A stretch of DNA of 64,000 nucleotides from Limnohabitans sp. 103DPR2 (GTDB lineage: Bacteria > Pseudomonadota > Gammaproteobacteria > Burkholderiales > Burkholderiaceae_C): contig NZ_CP011834.1 in the NCBI RefSeq assembly GCF_001412575.1, positions 2,852,001 through 2,916,000 of the forward strand. The letters run 5' to 3'. Under the pieces are notes generated by a model. It was not told where the DNA came from. It ran no database searches and was given only the letters and a program-made list of their open reading frames with translations. A program made the position numbers and the translations under genes. Below, piece after piece: positions 37,465 through 46,165 of this stretch (position 1 is its first letter; every line of letters begins with the position of its first letter).

Positions 37465-37917
37465 ATGGCACTTTCTACGCTTAACTTGTCCTTGCAATTC
37501 GGTGACATCCCTTATGCTACGCGTCATCGTGCCGCCTTGCCGCGTCACAAAGTGGCACGTTGGATTCGACACAGCTTGGCTGCAGATGGCGAGATCACGG
37601 TGCGCATTGTCGATGCCGAAGAAGGTCAGCGCTTGAACCGTGAGTTTCGAAAGAAAGATTACGCCACCAATGTGCTGACATTTGATTACATGCAGTCACC
37701 TGTGGTGATGGCAGACCTAGTGTTATGTGCGCCGGTAGTTGCCAAGGAAGCTCGAGAGCAAGGCAAGACGTTGCAGGAGCACTATGCGCATTTGCTAGTG
37801 CATGGCGCACTACATGCGCAGGGCTGGGATCATGAGACCAGTGAGGCCGATGCAGAGGCCATGGAGGCGCATGAAATTAAGATCATGCACAGGCTAGGGT
37901 TTAAGAACCCATATTGA
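37465..37917 (+). CDS. ybeY: Endoribonuclease YbeY, rRNA maturation factor
   Basis: 150 aa. Metal-dependent RNase in 16S rRNA 3' maturation and ribosome quality control. The zinc motif [11 protein letters not shown] (H-x3-H-x5-H, about residues 112-122) and [17 protein letters not shown] are diagnostic. In operon with the PhoH-family gene, as is common. Confidence 0.95.
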   Translation: MALSTLNLSLQFGDIPYATRHRAALPRHKVARWIRHSLAADGEITVRIVDAEEGQRLNREFRKKDYATNVLTFDYMQSPVVMADLVLCAPVVAKEAREQGKTLQEHYAHLLVHGALHAQGWDHETSEADAEAMEAHEIKIMHRLGFKNPY

Positions 37918-37933
37918 TTTTAAAGCGCCTGAT

Positions 37934-38128
37934 TTACTTCGATGGAAGATCGGAAGCTTTCGGCATCACATCACCAAATCTGTAGAATTTTTTAATTTTT
38001 GCAAAATCTTCATCAGTCCAAGGCTGATTGTCTGGATCGCTCATCGCAGCCAATGTGATGGCTCTGTCTTCTTCATCCGTTGGCATGATGATTTTCATGG
38101 CTTTGGTATTTTTACTGATTTTTTTCAT
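37934..38128 (-). CDS. BrnA-like antitoxin, short form
   Basis: 64 aa. Follows a BrnT-family toxin with a 17-bp overlap. TDEEDRAITLAAMSDPDNQP and WTDEDFAKIKKF resemble the N-terminal, toxin-neutralising half of BrnA. It stops at DLPSK where BrnA normally continues into a ribbon-helix-helix (RGRPK.. PKVPVTIRLD) DNA-binding domain; no remnant of that domain is visible after the stop. The ATG at 38128 is chosen; the upstream open frame is inside brnT. Confidence 0.72.
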   Translation of the reverse strand: MKKISKNTKAMKIIMPTDEEDRAITLAAMSDPDNQPWTDEDFAKIKKFYRFGDVMPKASDLPSK

Positions 38129-38381
38129 AGCGCTTAACCTCTCGTTTGTTTGCTGTTCGCAAACTGATGATTCGGGTAGATTCAGCACGCAACACATACA
38201 CCACTGCGTAAAGTTTGCCTTCCAAAGGTACCAAGCCGCTCATGCGGACCTCGTTGTAGTTGTAGCGAACATCCTGCCAAACTACTTCCTTCGTCCAATC
38301 AAGAAATTGAGCGAATTCAAGCACTATGCCATGTTTGAAATAATTTGCACGGCTTTTGTTGGGGTCGCATGTAAAGTGCAT
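38112..38381 (-). CDS. BrnT family toxin
   Basis: 89 aa. CDPNKSRANYFKHGIVLEFA matches the BrnT start (FxWDxxKxxxNxxKHGVxFxEA) and IISLRTANKREVKRYEK its C-terminal RxISxRxAxxxExxxY segment. BrnT is a ribonuclease toxin of type II pairs, neutralised and autoregulated with BrnA. First gene of the pair, convergent with ybeY. Confidence 0.85.
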   Translation of the reverse strand: MHFTCDPNKSRANYFKHGIVLEFAQFLDWTKEVVWQDVRYNYNEVRMSGLVPLEGKLYAVVYVLRAESTRIISLRTANKREVKRYEKNQ

Positions 38382-38456
38382 CCAGCCATGATGCTGCTAG
38401 CCCTTCATTCATGGTCATGCATTGAGTGTCAGTGGAACACTCAGCCGTGATTTTCT

Positions 38457-39869
38457 TTATTCACTTTCAATGCCAGAAGCATCCTCCAGCAAACGTACTT
38501 TCACTGACTTGCCCTTCACTTTGCCGCGCGACAATTTCGAAACAGCCTCTCGCGCAATGTCACGTGCTACCGCAACGTAGGTAGAGTATTCATTCACATT
38601 GATCTTGCCCACTTGTTCGCGCGTGTAACCCGCTTCGCCCGTAAGTGCGCCCAACACATCACCCGCACGAATTTTTTCTTTGCGTCCGCCCACAATTTGC
38701 AAGGTGGCCATGGCGGGCACCAGCATGTCTTTACCAGTCGGCGTGAAAGTGCTCAGTTCTTGCCAACTCGACTCACGGCCTTGCAACACTTCAATCTTGC
38801 CCACATAGCCCATCTCGTCCATGCTGGCCAAACTCACAGCCAAGCCTTCTGCATCGGCGCGACCTGTGCGGCCTATGCGGTGAATGTGCACTTCGGCGTC
38901 GGGCGTGACATCAACGTTGATGACCGCTTCGAGTTGTGCCACGTCTAGGCCGCGCGCTGCCACGTCGGTGGCCACCAACACGGAGCAACTTCTGTTGGCA
39001 AATTGAATCAACACTTGGTCGCGTTCACGCTGTTCTAATTCGCCATACAGCGCCAGCGCACTGAAACCTTGCGCTTGCAACACCGCCACCAAATCGCGGC
39101 ACTGCACTTTGGTATTGCAAAAGGCCAGCGTGGAGGTAGGACGGAAATGGTTCAACACCATCGACACGGCATGCAGGCGTTCAGACTCTTTCACCTGCAC
39201 AAATATTTGTTTGATCTTGTTGGCGCTGTGCTGTGTTTCCACCTTCACCGTTTGCGGCTCTTTCATGAACTGCGTGGCCAACTTGGCAATGCCTTCAGGA
39301 TAGGTGGCAGAGAACAGCAAGGTTTGACGATTCTGCGGACACTGTCTGGCCACAGTGGCGATGTCTTCAAAGAAACCCATGTCGAGCATGCGGTCGGCTT
39401 CATCTAGCACCAAGGTTTTGAGGCCTTTGAGTTTCAAAGAGCCGCGCTCCAAATGGTCCATGATGCGACCCGGTGTGCCCACCACCACGTGTGCGCCATG
39501 TTCCAAGCTCAGCACCTGGCCACGCAGCGCCACACCGCCACACAAGGTGACTACTTTGACATTGCCCACTGCGCGCGCCAAACGGCGAATTTCTTGACTC
39601 ACCTGATCGGCCAACTCACGGGTTGGACACAAAATCATGGCCTGCACTGCAAAGTCTGCGGGCAGAATTTTTTCGACCAAGGGAATGCCAAACGCCGCCG
39701 TCTTGCCGCTGCCGGTGCTGGCCTGGGCAATCAAATCTTTGCCCGCCAAGGTCTCAGGCAAACTGGCCGCCTGAATGGCCGTCATCTGCAAATAGCCCAA
39801 CTGCTCTAAATTGCCCAGCATCGAAGCCGACAAACTCAGCTTCGCAAAATCATTTTTGTTTTCGTTCAT
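38457..39869 (-). CDS. dbpA: ATP-dependent RNA helicase DbpA
   Basis: 470 aa. DEAD-box helicase acting on the 23S rRNA peptidyl-transferase region in 50S assembly. Motifs: Q motif region, AQASTGSGKTAAFG (I), PTRELADQV (Ia), TPGRIMDH, DEADRMLDMGF (II), FSATYPEG (III), HRIGRTGRADAEG (VI), and a C-terminal RNA-binding domain (VLGALTGEAGYTREQVGKIN) that specifies DbpA. Confidence 0.94.
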   Translation of the reverse strand: MNENKNDFAKLSLSASMLGNLEQLGYLQMTAIQAASLPETLAGKDLIAQASTGSGKTAAFGIPLVEKILPADFAVQAMILCPTRELADQVSQEIRRLARAVGNVKVVTLCGGVALRGQVLSLEHGAHVVVGTPGRIMDHLERGSLKLKGLKTLVLDEADRMLDMGFFEDIATVARQCPQNRQTLLFSATYPEGIAKLATQFMKEPQTVKVETQHSANKIKQIFVQVKESERLHAVSMVLNHFRPTSTLAFCNTKVQCRDLVAVLQAQGFSALALYGELEQRERDQVLIQFANRSCSVLVATDVAARGLDVAQLEAVINVDVTPDAEVHIHRIGRTGRADAEGLAVSLASMDEMGYVGKIEVLQGRESSWQELSTFTPTGKDMLVPAMATLQIVGGRKEKIRAGDVLGALTGEAGYTREQVGKINVNEYSTYVAVARDIAREAVSKLSRGKVKGKSVKVRLLEDASGIESE

Positions 39870-39902
39870 GCGTCGATTATGCGTGTGAGTGAGTTGGGGT
39901 GA

Positions 39903-40059
39903 AAAACAATTGGGGTCAGATCAACATTAATTTTGTCAATCCAAGGGGCAAAAGCCTGAGGGGGGCTTCCTCATACTGGAGTACCAGAAATCGTTCAGCC
40001 CCCCTCAGGCTTTTGCCCCTTGAATTGGGAATTAATGTTGATCTGACCCCAATTGTTTT
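39903..40059. repeat. Variable-arm hairpin, family 1, copy F
   Basis: Outer stem AAAACAATTGGGGTCAGATC... and complement. Arms CAAGGGGCAAAAGCCTGAGG + GGGGCT (to 39967) and complement (from 39997); the mismatch next to AAT is C on the left and A on the right, i.e. a G-U wobble on the minus-strand transcript. The core (39968-39996) has the orientation of copies A, C and E. It lies between dbpA (start at 39869) and dtd, both on the minus strand. Confidence 0.92.
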
Positions 40060-40091
40060 GCTCTCGCCGGAGAGGAAGAAACTTGCCCCGA

Positions 40092-40544
40092 TTACATCTC
40101 AAGAGGAATGGTCACAGGACCATCGTTAACCAAATGCACTTTCATGTCTGCCGCAAACTGACCGGTTTGCACAATGGGATGTGCCTCTCGGGCTTGCGCA
40201 ACGAAGTAGTCGTACAAGCGTTGACCATCTGCCGGTGACGCAGCACGCGTAAAGCTGGGGCGATTGCCGCCGCTCACATCGGCGGCCAGCGTAAATTGGC
40301 TCACCACCAACAAACCGCCTTGCAAGCCATTGCCATCCAAATCCTGCAAAGAGCGATTCATCTTGCCCGCCTCATCGCTGAAAATGCGCAACTTCAAAAG
40401 TTTGCTGAGCATCTTGTCTGCATTCACAGTGGTGTCACCTTGCTCGGCGCACAACAGCAACAACAAACCCTTTTGAATTTGGCCAATCACCTGCCCATCC
40501 ACCACCACACGTGCCTCAAGCACACGTTGCGCGACACCGATCAC
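40092..40544 (-). CDS. dtd: D-aminoacyl-tRNA deacylase
   Basis: 150 aa. Removes D-amino acids from mischarged tRNA. Family segments: [21 protein letters not shown] (in part), the chiral-selection [17 protein letters not shown] (contains the SQFTL motif) and a C-terminal GPVTIPLEM. The length is typical. Its start overlaps the CDF transporter stop (ATGA). Confidence 0.95.
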   Translation of the reverse strand: MIGVAQRVLEARVVVDGQVIGQIQKGLLLLLCAEQGDTTVNADKMLSKLLKLRIFSDEAGKMNRSLQDLDGNGLQGGLLVVSQFTLAADVSGGNRPSFTRAASPADGQRLYDYFVAQAREAHPIVQTGQFAADMKVHLVNDGPVTIPLEM

Positions 40545-41467
40545 AGCAAATCTCTTTCTGCATCAAAGTGTGCTTCTACATCGGAGGGCAACAACTGAAT
40601 TGAAGCACGCAAGCCAGGCACAGCGCTCATCAAGGCTTGTTCCACACTGGTTCGCAATGCTGCCGCACGACCCAAGGTCCAGGATGCAGGCATGTGCATG
40701 TGCATGTCGACAAATCGGCGCTGCCCCGCTTTGCGCGTGGTGATGTGGTCAAAGCGAATGATCGAAACATCATCGCGCTGATGCGCAAAGCCCGCCAAAG
40801 TCTCTTGAATTTGCGCAATCACTTCAGGCTCTACTGCTTCATCCATCAAACCTTGTGACGAACGCCAAATGAGGTGAAAGCCTTCTTTCAAAATGTTCAA
40901 CGCCACACCAATGGCCACCAGCGCATCGAGCCACAACCAACCGGTGACGCTGACCAAAGCAATGCCAATGACCACGCCCACCGAAGTCCACACGTCGGTC
41001 ACCAAATGCTTGGCATCAGCTTCCAGAGCAATAGAGCGGTGCGTCTTGGCGGCACCAAACATGACCCAGGCCAACAATCCATTCAAAGCCGAACTGCCCA
41101 CCGACAATGCCAAACCCCAACCCACCTGCTCAATGGGCTGTGGATCAAAAATACGGTGGCTGGCGGCCCAAATGATGCCCATGGCCGCCACGATGATCAA
41201 AATGCCTTCGAAGCCCGAAGAAAAATACTCCGCCTTGTGGTGACCATAAGGATGTTCTTCGTCGGCCGGTTGCGCAGCCACAGTGACCATGAGCAAGCCA
41301 AAAATGGCACTGGCCAAATTGACCAAAGACTCCATGGCATCGGACAACAAACCCACAGAGTCGGTGATCCACCAAGCCCAAGTTTTGAGCGTGATGGTGA
41401 TGATGGCCACCACCACAGAGGCCCACAACAAAGTGCGGGGTGACCAAGGCGGTAGTTTTGAAATCAT
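40541..41467 (-). CDS. Cation diffusion facilitator transporter
   Basis: 308 aa. Inner-membrane proton/metal antiporter of the CDF family with about six helices; the metal-site segments are [15 protein letters not shown] (helix 2) and [17 protein letters not shown] (helix 5), with [13 protein letters not shown] between helices 2 and 3. The C-terminal cytoplasmic domain is present ([16 protein letters not shown]). The metal (Zn, Fe, Co or Mn) cannot be told. Coupled to dtd. Confidence 0.93.
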   Translation of the reverse strand: MISKLPPWSPRTLLWASVVVAIITITLKTWAWWITDSVGLLSDAMESLVNLASAIFGLLMVTVAAQPADEEHPYGHHKAEYFSSGFEGILIIVAAMGIIWAASHRIFDPQPIEQVGWGLALSVGSSALNGLLAWVMFGAAKTHRSIALEADAKHLVTDVWTSVGVVIGIALVSVTGWLWLDALVAIGVALNILKEGFHLIWRSSQGLMDEAVEPEVIAQIQETLAGFAHQRDDVSIIRFDHITTRKAGQRRFVDMHMHMPASWTLGRAAALRTSVEQALMSAVPGLRASIQLLPSDVEAHFDAERDLL

Positions 41468-41524
41468 GGTGTCAGGTTAACGCACATCGATGACAAAAAC
41501 CAAGCCCTAGATCAAGAACAAGCA

Positions 41525-42760
41525 TCAAGCGCTCAAATGCACGCGCGCAAATTTGCGCTTGCCCACCTGAACCACATACGTGCCGGCCTCCAACTTCAAG
41601 CCTTTGTCGCTGACCACAGAAGAATCCACGCGCACACCGCCACCATCAATCAAGCGATTGGCTTCTGAGCCGGAAGGCGCCAAGCCTGCCATCTTGAGCA
41701 AATTACCGATGCCCAAAGGTGCGCCACTTAGGCTCACTTCAGGAATTTCATCGGGCACACCGCCCTTGCTGCGGTTGATAAAGTCTTGCTCGGCGGCATC
41801 GGCAGCTGCCGCACCATGGAAGCGCGAGGTAATTTCTTTGGCCAAGGCCACCTTGGCTTCTTTGGGGTTCAAGCCATCGGCCACCTGCTTCTTCAAAGCT
41901 TCAATCTCGGCCATGGATTTGAAGGACAGTAAGGTGTACCAGCGCCACATGAGCACATCCGAAATCGACAGCACCTTGGCAAACATGGTGTTGGGCTCTT
42001 CGCTGATGCCGATGTAGTTGTTCTTGGACTTGGACATTTTGTCCACGCCGTCCAAGCCTTCGAGCAAAGGCATCGTCAAAATGCACTGAGGCTCTTGGCC
42101 GTACTCGGTCTGCAAATGACGACCCATCAGCAAGTTGAACTTTTGATCGGTGCCGCCCAATTCCAGGTCAGACTTCAAAGCCACAGAGTCGTAGCCCTGC
42201 ATAAGGGGGTACAAAAACTCGTGCACGCTGATGGGGGTACCGGCTTTAAACCGATCGTGAAAATCGTTGCGCTCCATCATGCGCGCCACTGTGTACTTGG
42301 CCGCCAACTGAATCATGCCCATGGCACCCAGCGGCAAACTCCACTCGCTGTTGTACCGAATTTCGGTTTTGGTGGGGTCCAGCACCAAACTGGCCTGGCG
42401 GTAGTACGTCTCTGCATTCAACTTGATTTGCTCGGGCGTCAACGGTGGACGCGTGGAGTTGCGACCAGAGGGGTCGCCAATCAGGCTGGTGAAGTCGCCA
42501 ATCAAAAAGATCACCTGGTGACCCAAATTTTGCAACTGGCGCATTTTGTTCAGCACCACGGTATGGCCCACGTGGATATCGGGCGCGGTGGGGTCCAGGC
42601 CCAACTTGATGCGCAAGGGCACGCCGGTGGCCTCTGATTTGGCCAGTTTTTTGACCCAGTCTTCTTGGGGAATGAGCTCTTCACAGCCTCGCAAGGTGAC
42701 CGCCAAGGCCTCTTTGACAGCGTCTGTCACGGGATAGGAGGTCGAAACAGGTGAATTCAT
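41525..42760 (-). CDS. tyrS: Tyrosyl-tRNA synthetase
   Basis: 411 aa. Class I synthetase; HIGH-like motif HVGHTVVLNKM, LELGGTDQKFNLLMGR and the KMSKS loop VDKMSKSKNNYIGI; a C-terminal S4 domain (SSVVSDKGLKLEAG.YVVQVGKRKFARV). This is the TyrZ-type arrangement (HVGH, KMSKS) of proteobacteria. Divergent from the M23 peptidase gene. Confidence 0.96.
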   Translation of the reverse strand: MNSPVSTSYPVTDAVKEALAVTLRGCEELIPQEDWVKKLAKSEATGVPLRIKLGLDPTAPDIHVGHTVVLNKMRQLQNLGHQVIFLIGDFTSLIGDPSGRNSTRPPLTPEQIKLNAETYYRQASLVLDPTKTEIRYNSEWSLPLGAMGMIQLAAKYTVARMMERNDFHDRFKAGTPISVHEFLYPLMQGYDSVALKSDLELGGTDQKFNLLMGRHLQTEYGQEPQCILTMPLLEGLDGVDKMSKSKNNYIGISEEPNTMFAKVLSISDVLMWRWYTLLSFKSMAEIEALKKQVADGLNPKEAKVALAKEITSRFHGAAAADAAEQDFINRSKGGVPDEIPEVSLSGAPLGIGNLLKMAGLAPSGSEANRLIDGGGVRVDSSVVSDKGLKLEAGTYVVQVGKRKFARVHLSA

Positions 42761-42853
42761 AGGGTTTTCCAGTATGCGCCTTGGAGGTTTGAAGGTAGAA
42801 TTGGCGGAATTGTTTGCCCTATTTTAAGGGCTGACCTTGCTATTCCCTATTGA

Positions 42854-44251
42854 ATGAAATTTTTCAACACATTGATGACGACTGCCAAGCCGTTCAGCCT
42901 CGCGCTGTTGGCATCGGCCAAAGCCCACAGCGACACGCTGCGGGACTTTGTTGCGCGTCATCCCAAACACGTCACAGCCGTGCTTGCCGCAGTTCTGCTC
43001 GGCGGCGGCGGCGGCGCGTTTGCGGTGGCCAACTTGGGGCCAGATGCCGCCAATTTGCCCGTTCGCACCCTGGTTGAAACACTCAGCACACCCAATTTAG
43101 ATGCACAAGTTGAAGCGCTTGAGCAGCAAACCCTCAAGCTCTACCGCAACGACATCACCCGCGGTAGCGACACGGCCGAGAGTTTGTTGCGCCGCCTGGG
43201 ATTGGTTGACGCAGCCGCCGCCGCCTACATCCGCAAAACGCCAGAAGTTCGTCAAGCCCTGCTCAACCGCTCTGGCCGCAATGTGTCTGTGGAGGCCAAT
43301 GAGCAGCAGCAACTGTTGACGCTCACCACACGCTGGCTCAAAAACGACAACGACAGCCAATTCCAGCGCATGGTCATCACGCGTGATGCAGACAACAAGT
43401 TCAGCGTTCGCACCGACACGGCACCTTTAACAGCCAGCGTTCGCATGTCTGGCGGCACAGTCAATTCTTCTTTGTACGAAGCCTCCGACGAAGCCCGTTT
43501 GCCCGAAACGGTCACACGCCAATTGGCCGATGTCTTCTCTGGTCAAATTGACTTCCACCGTGCATTGCGCAAAGGCGCTGTGTTCTCGGTGGTCTACGAA
43601 ACCTTGGAAGCTGAAGGCGAACCCCTGCGCGCCGGCCGTTTGCTCAGCGCCGAAATTACCAACGATCAAAAAACCTACAACGCTGTTTGGTTCCAAGAGC
43701 CTGGCCAAAAGGGTGCTTACTACACCCTCAAAGGCGACAGCCTTCGCCGAGCTTTCTTGGCATCACCTGTTCCCTACTCACGCCGCACCAGCGGATTTGG
43801 CATGCGCGAGCATCCCATTCTCCATACCCAGCGCGCGCACTTAGGGGTTGACTACGCAGCGCCAACTGGCACACCCGTCATGTCCGTTGCCGACGGTGTG
43901 GTTGTTGAAAGTGGCTTCCAAGGCGCATTTGGCAACATGGTGGTGGTGCAACACAATGCTCGTCAAAGCACGGTTTACGCTCACCTCAGCCGCATGAACG
44001 TCAAGCGCGGTCAAACCATCAAACAAGGCGATATTGTGGGCGCAGTGGGTACCACGGGTCTGTCCACAGGTCCTCACCTGCACTTTGAATTCCGCATCAA
44101 TGGTCGTCACGTCGATCCACTGACCTTGGCACAACAAGGTTCATCCGAACCTATCTCGGCTGCTCAGCGTAACCAGTTCAACCAACGTGCCGAATTTGCG
44201 CGCGCACAGTTGATGGCTGCGGCGCAAATGCGCCAAAACAACGTTCAATAA
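42854..44251 (+). CDS. M23 family metallopeptidase (cell-wall endopeptidase)
   Basis: 465 aa. A membrane helix at about residues 40-60 anchors it; an OapA/LysM-like middle region (about 100-300) is followed by a C-terminal LytM domain with HLGVDYAAPTGTPV (His-x3-Asp zinc ligands) and GPHLHFEFR (His-x-His). Such enzymes cleave peptidoglycan cross-links. anmK follows, and tyrS is divergent, as in other beta-proteobacteria (the tyrS-M23-anmK order). Confidence 0.93.
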   Translation: MKFFNTLMTTAKPFSLALLASAKAHSDTLRDFVARHPKHVTAVLAAVLLGGGGGAFAVANLGPDAANLPVRTLVETLSTPNLDAQVEALEQQTLKLYRNDITRGSDTAESLLRRLGLVDAAAAAYIRKTPEVRQALLNRSGRNVSVEANEQQQLLTLTTRWLKNDNDSQFQRMVITRDADNKFSVRTDTAPLTASVRMSGGTVNSSLYEASDEARLPETVTRQLADVFSGQIDFHRALRKGAVFSVVYETLEAEGEPLRAGRLLSAEITNDQKTYNAVWFQEPGQKGAYYTLKGDSLRRAFLASPVPYSRRTSGFGMREHPILHTQRAHLGVDYAAPTGTPVMSVADGVVVESGFQGAFGNMVVVQHNARQSTVYAHLSRMNVKRGQTIKQGDIVGAVGTTGLSTGPHLHFEFRINGRHVDPLTLAQQGSSEPISAAQRNQFNQRAEFARAQLMAAAQMRQNNVQ

Positions 44252-44320
44252 TTCTCAGCGTTGGCAGGGGCCGGGTTGACTTCCTCCCCCTCTTCTCCCC
44301 TTTCCCCATCGCCCACAACG

Positions 44321-45544
44321 GTGACTCAACCCAGCTTTCAATACTTCATTGGCCTCATGTCGGGCACGTCGCTCGATGGCGTGGACGGTGTGCTCTTGCA
44401 ATGGCAAAGCAAACCGGAACAAGAAAGTGGCAAAAGTGGAAATGGCAGCGTGGGTCAAGATCAGTCTCCTGCGTTGTTGTTCAACACGCCCAGCCTCAAA
44501 GTTTTGCAGCATGTCTTTCAGCCATTTGATGCTGAATTTCGGGCAGAGTTGCTGAGTCTGAATACACCGGGCAACAACGAGTTGCATCGCGCCGCATTGG
44601 CTGGCAATCGCTTGGCAAGAAACTATGCGCAGGTGGTGCATGCGCTGCTCAATGCAAGTGGTTTGCAAGCACATGACATTGCAGCCATTGGCGCCCATGG
44701 CCAAACGGTGCGACATCGTCCACTTGAATTTGATGCCGACCGCAGCACCGGTCAGGGCGCAGTCGGCTACACCTTGCAACTCAACAACCCCGCTTTGCTG
44801 GCCGAACTGACGGGCATTGATGTGGTGGCCGAATTTCGGACACGCGATTTGGCAGCCGGCGGTCAAGGTGCGCCTTTGGTGCCAGCCTTTCATGCAGAGG
44901 TTTTTGGCAACCCCAAGCACAGCGTGGCTGTGGTCAACATTGGCGGCATCTCCAACATCAGCATCTTGCGCAACACCGCACAGCACAGCATCACCGGCTT
45001 TGACTGCGGCCCTGGCAACGCCTTGATGGACCACTGGGTGCATGTGCACCAAGGCACTGACTACGATGCCAACGGCGCTTGGGCAGCGCAAGGTCAAGTC
45101 ATTCCTTCATTGCTGCAAAGCTTGTTGACTGAAGCGTTTTTGCATCAGGCCCCCCCAAAAAGCACAGGCCGCGATTTGTTCAACCCCACTTGGTTGCAGC
45201 AACATTTGCGTGCAGATTTCAAAGCCGTTGATGTGCAAGCCACGCTGTGCGAGTTCACGGCCTTGGCCATTGCGCAAGACCTCAAGCGCCATGCGCCTGA
45301 AGCCCAGCAGTTGTGGGTGTGTGGCGGTGGCGCACTCAATGCGCACCTGATGTCGCGTTTGCAATTTCATGCACCCGGTGTGCAGGTGGCTTCTACGGAA
45401 CTGCATGGCTTACCGCCCTTGCAAGTGGAAGCGGCCGCCTTTGCTTGGCTGGCTGCCAAAGCGATAAAACGAGAAACGGGAAGTCTAGAAAGCGTCACGG
45501 GCGCTCGAGGCGCCCGTGTCTTGGGGGCCATCTATCCCAGATGA
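44321..45544 (+). CDS. anmK: Anhydro-N-acetylmuramic acid kinase
   Basis: 407 aa from the GTG at 44321. Recycles cell-wall anhydroMurNAc released by lytic transglycosylases. Signature YFIGLMSGTSLDGVDGVLL (residues about 7-25), GAHGQTVRHRP, VVNIGGISNISIL and FDCGPGNALMDHWV. There is no ATG near the family start; a TTG at 44261 gives a low-complexity Ser/Pro extension, so the GTG is preferred, moderately. Confidence 0.93.
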   Translation: MTQPSFQYFIGLMSGTSLDGVDGVLLQWQSKPEQESGKSGNGSVGQDQSPALLFNTPSLKVLQHVFQPFDAEFRAELLSLNTPGNNELHRAALAGNRLARNYAQVVHALLNASGLQAHDIAAIGAHGQTVRHRPLEFDADRSTGQGAVGYTLQLNNPALLAELTGIDVVAEFRTRDLAAGGQGAPLVPAFHAEVFGNPKHSVAVVNIGGISNISILRNTAQHSITGFDCGPGNALMDHWVHVHQGTDYDANGAWAAQGQVIPSLLQSLLTEAFLHQAPPKSTGRDLFNPTWLQQHLRADFKAVDVQATLCEFTALAIAQDLKRHAPEAQQLWVCGGGALNAHLMSRLQFHAPGVQVASTELHGLPPLQVEAAAFAWLAAKAIKRETGSLESVTGARGARVLGAIYPR

Positions 45545-45574
45545 CCCTTCGGTGTATTTGGCTTTGTCGCTGAA

Positions 45575-45940
45575 TTAAACCGAGAATGAAGAACCGCAAC
45601 CACACGTGGTGGTGGCATTGGGGTTCTTGATCACAAACTGCGCGCCTTGCAGGTCTTCTTTGTAATCAATTTCTGCGCCCAACAAATACTGGTAGCTCAT
45701 GGCATCGATCAGCAAAGACACGCCATGTTTGGTCATGGTGGTGTCATCTTCATTGACGATTTCGTCAAACGTAAAACCATACTGGAAGCCTGAGCAACCG
45801 CCACCCTGCACAAACACGCGCAGTTTCAAATCGGGGTTGCCTTCTTCGGCAATGAGGTCGGCCACTTTGGCGGCTGCACTGTCTGTGAAGACAATGGCTT
45901 CGGGCATTTCTGTGGGGATTGTTTCGGCTAAGGCGCTCAT
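45575..45940 (-). CDS. erpA: Iron-sulfur cluster insertion protein ErpA
   Basis: 121 aa. A-type carrier delivering [Fe-S] clusters to apoproteins. The three cluster cysteines are visible: [11 protein letters not shown] and TTCGCGSSF at the C-terminus. The ATG at 45940 has a GGAGAA ribosome site; the frame is open 16 codons further upstream. It lies downstream of rpsI on the same strand, separated by a terminator and the family 2 hairpins. Confidence 0.95.
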   Translation of the reverse strand: MSALAETIPTEMPEAIVFTDSAAAKVADLIAEEGNPDLKLRVFVQGGGCSGFQYGFTFDEIVNEDDTTMTKHGVSLLIDAMSYQYLLGAEIDYKEDLQGAQFVIKNPNATTTCGCGSSFSV

Positions 45941-46036
45941 GTTTTTTCTCCGGCTACTTGGTGAGTAGTATAGTGGATTGGTCAACAATTAACTTCTAAT
46001 AACTGCCTTGTTAGGAGGGGTTTCCGCCGGTCCGTT

Positions 46037-46125
46037 CTGGAAGAGGCGGCGCTGGTATTCGGACTTGCTCATCTTCGCTTTACTCAGAACTTCGCTTGTC
46101 CGAACACCAGCACCACCTCTTCCAG
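46037..46125 (-). repeat. Variable-arm hairpin, family 2, copy 1
   Basis: Arms of 28 bp (46037-46064 and 46098-46125) around a 33-nt core (46065-46097). On the minus strand the core contains AAGCGAAGTTCTGAGT and AAGCGAAGATGAGC. The arms (minus 5' arm CTGGAAGAGGTGGTGCTGGT) have three non-Watson-Crick positions, all G-U on the minus-strand RNA and A-C on the plus strand, so the minus-strand transcript is the folded form. Same core as copy 2, which lies inverted 40 bp to the right. Confidence 0.85.
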
Positions 46126-46165
46126 TACTGCTTACTTGGTGTTAACTTCCCCGCATGCCGCTACC

